This document shows positions 34,181 to 41,694 of a stretch of DNA of 64,000 nucleotides, in pieces; within the stretch, counting starts at the first letter, position 1, and every line of letters starts with the position of its first letter. A model generated the notes under the pieces. That model saw nothing but the letters and a program-made list of their open reading frames with translations. It did not search any database and was not told where the DNA came from. The stretch comes from Acetobacterium paludosum (lineage in GTDB: Bacteria > Bacillota > Clostridia > Eubacteriales > Eubacteriaceae). The stretch covers positions 1 through 64,000 of the forward strand of contig NZ_RXYA01000007.1 of assembly GCF_008086595.1 (NCBI RefSeq). The letters run 5' to 3'. Both the position numbers and the translations under genes were made by a program.

Positions 34181-35074
34181 ATGTTTGAAGAGATTATAAA
34201 TAATGACACATGGTGTAAAATTGAGAAAATCAATAAAGGTTGGTCTGACGATACTAAATACTATATTGAAACGGTAGATAATCAAAAATTAGTATTGAGA
34301 ACTTCCAACATAGATAATTATAAGCTAAAAAAAAGAGAATATGAGATTATTTGTAAATATTCAAGTCTGGGATTTAAAATGTCAGAACCGGTTAGTTTCG
34401 GTCTTTGTAATAAAAATCAAAATGTCTATATATTATTGACCTGGGTTGAAGGAGAAGATTTAGAATTTGCATTACCTAAACTTGACTGGAATAAACAATA
34501 CATATTAGGTAGGGAAGCCGGGATGATTTTAAGAAAAATCCATAGTTTAAAAGTATCTGTGGAGGAAATACCAATACATACAAAAATACCTAAGAAAAAA
34601 AAGCAAATTCAAAAGTATATTGATTCGGATGTGAGAATTTCTGGAGATGAAGTTGCACTAAAATTTATTGATGACAATCTTGACAAGATATGGTTGAAGC
34701 CACCTGTATATCAACATGGAGATTTTCATCCGGGAAATTTAATATTGACACCTGATGGGGAAATTGGAGTAATAGATTTTAATCGTTGGGAAATTGGTGA
34801 TCCCTATGAAGAATTTTATAAGCTTGAAAGTTTTGGGACAGGAGTAAGCATTCCTTATTGTAGAGGTCAGATTGATGCTTATTTTAGTGATAATGTACCG
34901 GAAGATTTTTGGAGAATTCTCGCGATATATGTGGCTCATGCCTCACTCTATTCAATAAAATGGGCTGAAAAATTCGGACAAAAAGATATTGATAATATGG
35001 TTGAAATATGCAAGAAATCATTTGGACATTATGAAAATTTTACAAGGTGTATCCCAAACTGGTATAAAAAATAA
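34181..35074 (+). CDS. Aminoglycoside phosphotransferase-family kinase
   Basis: 297 residues with the protein-kinase-like APH fold. LVLRTSNIDNYKLKKREYEI marks the ATP-binding Lys and Glu region, VYQHGDFHPGNLILT is the catalytic loop (Asp near residue 181), and GVIDFNRWEIGDP carries the metal-binding Asp. The FNRWEIGDPYEEFYK signature is common in APH proteins of unknown substrate from Firmicutes, so antibiotic resistance is not implied. ATG at 34181 has AGAGGG upstream. A decayed copy lies at 20733-21178. Confidence 0.88.
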   Translation: MFEEIINNDTWCKIEKINKGWSDDTKYYIETVDNQKLVLRTSNIDNYKLKKREYEIICKYSSLGFKMSEPVSFGLCNKNQNVYILLTWVEGEDLEFALPKLDWNKQYILGREAGMILRKIHSLKVSVEEIPIHTKIPKKKKQIQKYIDSDVRISGDEVALKFIDDNLDKIWLKPPVYQHGDFHPGNLILTPDGEIGVIDFNRWEIGDPYEEFYKLESFGTGVSIPYCRGQIDAYFSDNVPEDFWRILAIYVAHASLYSIKWAEKFGQKDIDNMVEICKKSFGHYENFTRCIPNWYKK

Positions 35075-35266
35075 AATTCTTCGCAGACAAGAAATCAGAG
35101 AAAACGGAATACCTTTAGAACTGAAAATTACTGTTTCAAATCTGGAAACGGTTTGAGCTATGAAATTGTTCGAATTGAGAAAGAAATGAAAGACACCAAG
35201 TTGGGAGCTTACTTTAAGCTAAATTAAAGGTGTTTTTCAAAATTATGTGTTGCAATGTAATACAAA

Positions 35267-35300
35267 TTGTCATCTTGAAGCGATACGGACCGCCTCCATC
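35267..35300. repeat. att-like direct repeat, copy C
   Basis: 28 of 33 aligned bases match 12741-12774, and CCGCCTCCA equals the ssrA 3' terminus. The following 100 bases also resemble the sequence directly after ssrA. Likely the right-hand boundary of sequence inserted at the tmRNA gene. Confidence 0.6.
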
Positions 35301-35405
35301 GAACATATTAAAAAGCTCTGTAATGACCTATTTAAGCGGAATTTAGAGCTTTTATATTTCAAAGAAATCTTTCGCTCATAATTTTGCCCGTTATAATTTT
35401 TTTTA
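35301..35405 (-). pseudogene. Decayed integrase C-terminus (second copy)
   Basis: Base-by-base similar to 10367-10475: the AGCTCTG-AATGACCTAT hairpin and CATAATTTTGCCCgTTATAA are shared. Leftward translation gives NYNGQNYERKIS, like NYNGQNYGQNIF beside ssrA. Stem bases AGCTCTGTAATGACC/AGAGCT also form a hairpin on the plus strand. Confidence 0.6.
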
Positions 35406-35496
35406 TTGTTTAATCGCATTGAGCTTATCGATGTATCTTTTGGAAGCCTTATAAGCAGATCAAGGTAAGTGTACTGTTGCATTTTTTTTTAAAAAC

Positions 35497-35525
35497 TTGA
35501 TATTAATTCATTTGCTTGGTATAAT
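35497..35525 (+). promoter_or_regulatory. Promoter of rplY/ctc
   Basis: -35 TTGATA (35497-35502), 17-base spacer, -10 TATAAT (35520-35525). Leaves a leader of about 110 bases. Confidence 0.6.
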
Positions 35526-35645
35526 ATAAAATATAATAGATAAACATAAAAAAGAATAATTCGGCAAGGTTTTAATTGAAATATACCAAATAAAAACAAT
35601 ACGAATAATATTATGTGAGCGTTTATCAAAAGAGGAGAAAATAAT

Positions 35646-36272
35646 ATGAACGAAAAAGTAACAATGGCAATTGAAAAAAGAGAAAATGGAAATGGCAGTG
35701 CCGGTAAAAAACTAAGAGCTATAGGTTATATCCCTGGCGCTATCAATAGAAAAGGTCTGGAATCAGTTTCAGTAAAAATAAAAAAAGATGAATTGATAAA
35801 AAACATATTTAAATATGGGAAGAACTATTTATTCACTCTCGATCTTGGGGGACAAGAATCATATTCGGCAATGATAAAAGAGATACAACATTCGCCAATA
35901 AAAAGAGAAATTTTAAATGTTGTTTTTCAGCAGGTGTCTGTTACTGAAAAAATTAAATTCAATCTTAATATTAAAATAGTTGGCAAGGAAGCAATAGAAT
36001 TAAAAAATCTTCATTTTGTGGAGCAAATGGACAAAATACTTGTGACAGGATTACCACAGGATATACCTGATTTCCTTGAAATCGATGTAACGGATCTTAA
36101 TTTGAATGACAAAATATGTGTCGGTGATATTAAATTTCCAAAAGGAATTGAACCAGAAATTGAAGCTGATAAAATCGTATTAGTGATCACTGAAACGAGA
36201 TTAGATGATACGATCATAGAAGATGTGTTAGATGATAAAATCTCAGAAGTCGTTCAGGAAGAAAACCTGTAA
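35646..36272 (+). CDS. rplY: 50S ribosomal protein L25 / general stress protein Ctc
   Basis: 208 residues of the long TL5/Ctc type. The N-terminal 5S-rRNA-binding domain has RENGNGSAGKKLRAIGYIPG and SYSAMIKEIQHSPIKREILN with VVFQQVS; the C-terminal beta domain has PDFLEIDVTDLNLNDKI and ends in an acidic tail. AGGAG precedes the ATG. It is first after the accessory region and monocistronic, followed by a terminator. Confidence 0.92.
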   Translation: MNEKVTMAIEKRENGNGSAGKKLRAIGYIPGAINRKGLESVSVKIKKDELIKNIFKYGKNYLFTLDLGGQESYSAMIKEIQHSPIKREILNVVFQQVSVTEKIKFNLNIKIVGKEAIELKNLHFVEQMDKILVTGLPQDIPDFLEIDVTDLNLNDKICVGDIKFPKGIEPEIEADKIVLVITETRLDDTIIEDVLDDKISEVVQEENL

Positions 36273-36409
36273 AGTTTATTGATTAGTGTGCAGATCACAA
36301 TATCAAAGAGTATGCTTTAGCCCTAATGGCGAAAATCTTCTTTGTAACATTTACAGGTTTCTCAAAATTGGTGGTAAGCATAAAGATTGCGAAAAAATAG
36401 CTTAAAAAA

Positions 36410-36455
36410 AGCCTTCTATGATAAAGTAAGTAATCATAGGAGGCTATTTTTATTG
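36410..36455 (+). terminator. Rho-independent terminator
   Basis: AAGCCTtCTATGAT pairs with ATCATAGgAGGCT, followed by ATTTTTATT. Ends the rplY transcript. Confidence 0.7.
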
Positions 36456-36523
36456 TTGAAATAGGGCTCGGTGTCAAATGGTGTTGGTAGCATAAGACAA
36501 GAAAAAATTACTCAACTACTCTA

Positions 36524-37969
36524 TTAAGCGGGCTTTTCATAGGGGGTGTTTTTCCATTTCGGCGCGGGTCCCCTCATATAAGACAGGATGGAAGCCAAAA
36601 TGCTGAAGCCAAATGAAATGCCAAAAGCCAGCCGCAGTCCGCCGATAAAACTATCAACAACAATTCCCTGAGATCCAACCTGCGTTCCGAAGAATAGCCC
36701 CTGCATGGCTTCAGGGGAGACGCTTGAAGTGACGATTGCCATTGAAATTGCGATGCTTAAAACATTCCCGGCATTGTTGAACATGGTTCGAACGCCAGAG
36801 GCGATTCCTCTTTTATTCGGTGGAACAGCTCCCATGATTGAATTGGAATTGGGTGAAAAGAACAGTCCCGATCCTAGGCCCATAATAAACATCCAGATGA
36901 GCAGCAAAATCGTGGGCGTATCATCTGATATCCACATAAGTCCGAAGAGTCCAATTGCCGAAATCATCAGTCCCAGGGAACTTAAAAAACGCGAGTCATA
37001 TTTATCAGACAAGATACCACTGATGGGTGAAATGAGGAACATCGACAAGGCCATCGGTGTCAGCAATATTCCTGCAGTCATGGGATCATCACCTTTTATT
37101 CCCTGAAAATAAAATATCATAAGAAAGGTAATCGCGCCTCTAGCGATTCCATTGAATAAATTGCTTGCGAATGCAAAGGCTAATACCCGGGCTTTAAAAA
37201 GCTGCAAATCCAGCATCGGCTGAATTGTGCTATTTTCGATTAAGACAAAAACAATCATGGCCACAACGGCAATGACAAACATAGCAATTACTTCAATGCT
37301 GAACCATCCCGAAAAACTACCGATTGTCAGAGCCATGAGGAATGAAAACATCCCGAGTGTAAACGTCAGAGTACCGAACCAGTCAAACTTTTGTTTTTCG
37401 GTGTAAGAATAGACTTCACGCAACTGAAAGGCCGCCCATAGGGTTCCAATGATCCCTACAGGAAGATTCATGTAGAAAATACTCCGCCATCCAATACTGA
37501 CAAGAAATCCTCCTAAAATTGTTCCGATAACGCTTCCTACACTGATAAACATCAGGTTAATTCCCAGTGCTTTTCCAAGCTCGTTCTTAGGAAAGGCATC
37601 AGCAATAATGGCTGTGCTGTTTGCCACTAAGAGTGCTCCACCGATTCCCTGAATCAATCTGAAAATCAGCAGTTGGATGCCGTTGTTCGACCAAGCGCAA
37701 AACAACGACGCGATGGTGAATAAGGCAAATCCACCCACATAAAGCTTTTTTCTTCCAAACATATCGGCGACTCTTCCGATTGATGGCACCAGTATCGTCA
37801 GGACAAGCATATAGCCCATCAGGATCCACGTCAGAATACCCATTCCAGCGTTCAACTCCTTCATGATATCAGGCAAAGCGACAATAAGAGTACTACCACT
37901 TAGAACGGAAAGCAATGCACCCATTGTAGTGCAGGAAAGTGCAATCCATTTATAATTTTCGTTTTTCAT
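36524..37969 (-). CDS. DHA2-family MFS drug:proton antiporter
   Basis: 481 residues with about 14 transmembrane helices (EmrB/QacA type). GSTLIVALPDIMKELNAGMG and the loop GRVADMFGRKKLYV (motif A) are seen, then IQGIGGALLVANSTAIIAD (motif C-like). Exports lipophilic drugs or metabolites across the membrane. The ATG at 37969 fits GGAGG 9 bases upstream, overlapping the last codons of the MerR gene. The two form a minus-strand operon, so the MerR protein probably controls the pump. Confidence 0.9.
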   Translation of the reverse strand: MKNENYKWIALSCTTMGALLSVLSGSTLIVALPDIMKELNAGMGILTWILMGYMLVLTILVPSIGRVADMFGRKKLYVGGFALFTIASLFCAWSNNGIQLLIFRLIQGIGGALLVANSTAIIADAFPKNELGKALGINLMFISVGSVIGTILGGFLVSIGWRSIFYMNLPVGIIGTLWAAFQLREVYSYTEKQKFDWFGTLTFTLGMFSFLMALTIGSFSGWFSIEVIAMFVIAVVAMIVFVLIENSTIQPMLDLQLFKARVLAFAFASNLFNGIARGAITFLMIFYFQGIKGDDPMTAGILLTPMALSMFLISPISGILSDKYDSRFLSSLGLMISAIGLFGLMWISDDTPTILLLIWMFIMGLGSGLFFSPNSNSIMGAVPPNKRGIASGVRTMFNNAGNVLSIAISMAIVTSSVSPEAMQGLFFGTQVGSQGIVVDSFIGGLRLAFGISFGFSILASILSYMRGPAPKWKNTPYEKPA

Positions 37970-38385
37970 AACTGACATTCCTCCGGTTGTTTAGTTCTTT
38001 TTTCTAGTTCATTTAAATATTTATTACAGTTATTTTTGATGCGTTTAAGCACCGCATCTTTTTCATCCACCAAAATCATTAATTCTTTAATTTTATCTTC
38101 AGTTTCTTCGATCTGTCTAATATCTTTTGTATCGCCATCCAGAATTTCTAAGATGCTATTTTTCAGTCCCAAAAAATGTTGAATCTGTTCAAAATTCATG
38201 CCTAGTTTGATTCGTAATTCTTTTATTTCTTTAATAATTTCAATATCCGACTGTGTATATAAACGGTAACCGGCCTCCGTTCGCATCGGTTTTAACAGTT
38301 CCATTTCCTCATAGTATCGGATGGTTCTTTTGGTGATTCCTGTTGATTTGGCAACTTCATCGATTTGGTAATAATTTATGTTCAT
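37966..38385 (-). CDS. MerR-family transcriptional regulator
   Basis: 139 residues. DNA-binding domain YYQIDEVAKSTGITKRTIRY, YEEMELLKPMRTEAGYRLYT, then a coiled coil. There is no long ligand domain, so the effector is unclear. ATG at 38385 has AGAGGT about 8 bases upstream. First gene of the operon with the DHA2 transporter. The promoter at 38405-38433 carries a dyad (38420-38437). Confidence 0.88.
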   Translation of the reverse strand: MNINYYQIDEVAKSTGITKRTIRYYEEMELLKPMRTEAGYRLYTQSDIEIIKEIKELRIKLGMNFEQIQHFLGLKNSILEILDGDTKDIRQIEETEDKIKELMILVDEKDAVLKRIKNNCNKYLNELEKRTKQPEECQL

Positions 38386-38404
38386 CTGTATACCTCTGGA
38401 AAGG

Positions 38405-38437
38405 ATTTTACCATGCCTTAACATTCACGTCAATGTT
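38405..38437 (-). promoter_or_regulatory. MerR-efflux operon promoter with dyad
   Basis: Minus strand: -35 TTGACG (38428-38433), 17-base spacer, -10 TAAAAT (38405-38410). Inverted repeat AACATT/AATGTT (38420-38437) covers the -35. Consistent with autoregulation by the MerR protein. Confidence 0.6.
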
Positions 38438-38914
38438 ATAGTCGAAACATGCGATCGTTATAAAAAACAGAAAAGCGAAGGTTTTATGGCGTATTGTCTT
38501 TCGAAATACCCCTGGAAAAATTGAATATGTTGGATTTGCCTGCTATGATTATTATGAATCCTTTAAAACTATCATTAATTATCGGGATTGAAATATTTGT
38601 CAGAGCTAACTGAATTATACTGCCTCAATTTTACAGAGTTCATTTTGTTAGCCTGGTTTTTGAGCAATTTAAATCCTACCCATTCACAAAAAATTCACAT
38701 TGCGTTCACCTATTTACTACAAATAAAGAGTAAGATTACAACAGTGTGAATTGGAGATGATGTAATGAAAATATGTTGAAAATGAATATTTAAGTTGCAA
38801 AAGTTTGATGGTCCCACCTTTCATTTCTTTGAGATAAGATTTACATAATAATTGGATGATGTGACTGAATTTATTCATATCTTTTAATAAGAAAAAGTGA
38901 GGAAATAGAATGAG
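38438..38914. other. Intergenic with direct repeats, no intact gene
   Basis: Three TTCACA-type hexamers at 38683, 38694 and 38705 (11-base spacing) resemble PhoP/OmpR-type binding sites. At about 38765 a two-component or leader gene start (ATGAAAATATG then TGA) is broken. The remainder shows no gene. Confidence 0.5.
38683..38710 (+). promoter_or_regulatory. Tandem TTCACA repeats (response-regulator site candidate)
   Basis: TTCACA, TTCACA and TTCACC start at 38683, 38694 and 38705, exactly 11 bases apart, one helical turn each. Gram-positive PhoP and related OmpR-family proteins bind such tandem hexamers. They precede the glycosyltransferase genes by about 200 bases. Confidence 0.45.
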
Positions 38915-40516
38915 ATGAAGCTAGTCAAAAATAATTTACTGAAGATATGTTTGATTTTTATGATGTTTTTAGCAGGTGCAGTTTGTATCTATTCCGTTGT
39001 CGTTTATAGTGGCACCACCACTGAGATGATGGAGAACACTCAGCAAATTAACACCCAGCGTTCCAATTCGAGTGATTCGACAGCGCAGCAATCTGCAAAG
39101 AATAATCTCCAGACACAAACACAGCGTAAGGATTTAACTTCGGGAAATCAGTCAACGGTTCAATCGCAAAATCAAAATACTCATACCAGTACGCAAAACG
39201 CGAACATTCAGTATGCGCCCTTGCTGGCCATTTATGCACTAATCTTTTTAAGCTTGTTTAGCTGGGTCTATTTTGTGAGGGGAAGAATAAAGACCCTATC
39301 TGGTGACGGTAAGAATGATAAACTAATAATCGTAACGGTGCTGATTGTTGCCCTTTTAATGAGAATTTCTTTGGCAACGGTTATTCAGGGTTATTCTGGA
39401 GATATCAGTCTCTTTAAAAGTTGGGCGACAGCGGCAGCAAAAGATTTTTCAAATTTATATGCAAGTTCAAACAATATTGATTACCCTCCATTATATATTT
39501 ATATTTTAGCTATTATTGGCAAACTGGCAAACATTGGAATATTCAGTAAATACTATATTCTGATGCTTAAGCTTCCTTCCATTTTGGCTGATGTTGCAAC
39601 CTCACTGATTTTGTATAATTTAAGTAAAAAACGATTTTCCATACAAATTAGTCTTTTACTGGCGGCATTTTATGCCTTTAATCCAGCCACTTTTCTAAAT
39701 TCAGCGCTTTGGGGACAAGTTGATTCATTATTCACCCTCTTGGTTGTGCTGTCTTTTTATTTCCTTTCAGAGAAGAAAATAACTATTTCAGCAATTTTTT
39801 TTGCTTTAAGCATTTTGATGAAGCCACAGGGAATTATTTTTGCTCCTGTTTTATTATATGAACTTGTACGTGAAATAAGCCCTAAAAATTTCATAAAAGC
39901 AGCATTAGCCGGCTTGGTTTCCGTTTTTGTGGTAATTCTACCTTTTTCTTATCAACATGGCTTCTTATGGATTTTCGAGTTATATTCAGGGACAATAGCA
40001 AAATATCCGTATGCCTCGATGAATGCTTTTAATTTTTTCAGCTTAATCGGCGGGAATATGACCAATTACAATAATACGTTACTGCTGTTCAGTTAACATA
40101 CCTGGGGGATGATCTTTATTATCCTTGTTTCAGCCTTATCGTGGTTTTTATACGGAAAAGAAAAAAATAGTTCCTATGCTTTTTCCGCGGGACTAATACA
40201 AATTGTAGGTGTCTTTATTTTTTCAGTGGGAATGCATGAACGTTATTTATTCCCGGTCATGGCGATCGCACTTTTCGCGTTTATCTATTTAAAGGATAGA
40301 AGATTTCTTTTGCTGGCAGGTGGATTTAGTATTTCTTGTTTTGTAAATACATACTGTGTTTTATTATATGGTCTACAAGGAGGCATGGGATCCGTTACCA
40401 ATAATAGTTCTCTGATTGCTGGTATTACAGCACTTTTCAATCTATTGCTATTTGCGTATCTGGTAAAAGTTGCTTGGGATAATGCGCTGAGAGGTACAGT
40501 TTACAGTCTTGAATAA
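38915..40516 (+). pseudogene. GT-C glycosyltransferase (Gpi18/GT39-like) with in-frame stop
   Basis: One frame from ATG 38915 to TAA 40514-40516 is interrupted by TAA at 40094-40096; no frameshift is needed to join the parts. The product would be about 533 residues: an N-terminal helix, a Gln/Asn/Ser/Thr-rich extracellular stretch (residues 40-100), then many transmembrane helices. GT-C features are GYSGDISLFKSWA, NIDYPPLYIYILA, FNPATFLNSALWGQVDSLFT, ILMKPQGIIFAPVL and, after the stop, GMHERYLFPVM. It resembles polyprenyl-phosphate-sugar-dependent mannosyltransferases. The stop falls where a Tyr codon would fit (FS-x-HTWG). Probably inactive unless read through. Confidence 0.75.
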
Positions 40517-40615
40517 TACCGAAAATTCGAGAGAATTCACTGCAAAACAATTAATTTATGCCTACTATTTATAAAAAAATTAAAAAATACAATTCATCAA
40601 GAACGAGGTGATGAT

Positions 40616-41638
40616 ATGAAAAATAATATGATCTATGTAGTAGCAGATGATCGGAATGATCAGATTGATAATGATGATGTAAAAAATCAAGTGATTTACT
40701 CAATTGTAGTTCCTTTATTTAATGAGGAACTGGTAATAACGGAAAGCTACAATCGGTTAAAGGCTATCATGGACAGTACCAATGAAAATTACGAAATAGT
40801 CTTTGTCAATGATGGCTGCAAAGATAAAACGGAATCGATTGTGCGTGAAATTTGTGATCGGGATGAAAATATCAAGCTGGTCAATTTTTCTCGAAACTTT
40901 GGTCATCAACCCGCGATTACGGCGGGGATGGTCGAAGCATGCGGGGAGGCCGTGGTGGTGATTGATGCCGATTTACAGGATCCTCCGGAAATAATTCCGG
41001 CAATGATCAAAAAATGGCGGGAAGGATTTGATGTTGTTTATGGCAAAAGAACGAAAAGAGAGGGCGAAACTTTCTTTAAGAAATTGACATCCAAAGTTTT
41101 TTATCGCACGTTCAACAAACTGACTAATATTGACATTCCCTGTGATACCGGCGATTTTCGATTGATTGACAGAAAAGTATGTGATAAGCTCAATACCTTG
41201 CCGGAAAAGAACCGTTATGTCCGGGGATTAATCAGTTGGCTGGGTTTTAAACAGACTTCTGTAGAATTTGTTCGACAGGAGCGATTTGCCGGCAAGACAA
41301 AATATCCATTAAAAAAGATGATCAAACTGGCTTTGGATGGCATCACTTCATTTTCATACAAGCCAATGACCTTTTTTGGTTATTTCGGAGGCGCACTGTT
41401 TTTAATCGGATTTATTTCTTTTGTGGTAGATCTAATGAGGGATGAACTCGGTAATTTAGGCGTCATGAGTCTTTCTCTGTTTTTAATCATCATGATGATG
41501 ATGTTCGGTATCACATTCATTGCCATTGGCATTATGGGGCAATATATTTACCGGATTTTAGATGAAAGCAAAAATAGACCGAATTACATCATCAGCGATG
41601 TCATTCACTATAATAAAAAAAATAGCAAAGATAAATAG
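40616..41638 (+). CDS. GT2 glycosyltransferase, YkcC/GtrB-like
   Basis: 340 residues. An N-terminal GT-A domain with YSIVVPLFNEELVITESYNR, FVNDGCKDKT, NFGHQPAITAGM and the DxD region VIDADLQDPPE, then two C-terminal helices (FGYFGGALFLIGFISFVVDL and FGITFIAIGIMGQYIYRILD). This is the DPM1/GtrB layout that charges undecaprenyl or dolichyl phosphate with a sugar. AGGTGAT precedes the ATG. In Bacillus ykcC pairs with ykcB, and here the YkcB-like gene follows within 60 bases. Confidence 0.9.
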   Translation: MKNNMIYVVADDRNDQIDNDDVKNQVIYSIVVPLFNEELVITESYNRLKAIMDSTNENYEIVFVNDGCKDKTESIVREICDRDENIKLVNFSRNFGHQPAITAGMVEACGEAVVVIDADLQDPPEIIPAMIKKWREGFDVVYGKRTKREGETFFKKLTSKVFYRTFNKLTNIDIPCDTGDFRLIDRKVCDKLNTLPEKNRYVRGLISWLGFKQTSVEFVRQERFAGKTKYPLKKMIKLALDGITSFSYKPMTFFGYFGGALFLIGFISFVVDLMRDELGNLGVMSLSLFLIIMMMMFGITFIAIGIMGQYIYRILDESKNRPNYIISDVIHYNKKNSKDK

Positions 41639-41694
41639 CCGTTCATTTTAATGTGTTTAGAAGTATGTTATAAAATATTTGTTAGGGGATTACA

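Larger units (their letters stand above)
35075..35645. other. Intergenic with att-like site and integrase debris
   Basis: No intact gene. It contains a plus-strand fragment reading CFKSGNGLSYEIVRIEKEMK...YFKLN (about 35130-35225), the att-like repeat C (35267-35300), a decayed integrase tail (35301-35405) and the rplY promoter (35497-35525). Confidence 0.5.

Noticed and set aside
36295-36477. 60-codon minus-strand frame after rplY
   Set aside because: It covers the rplY terminator and has no protein features.
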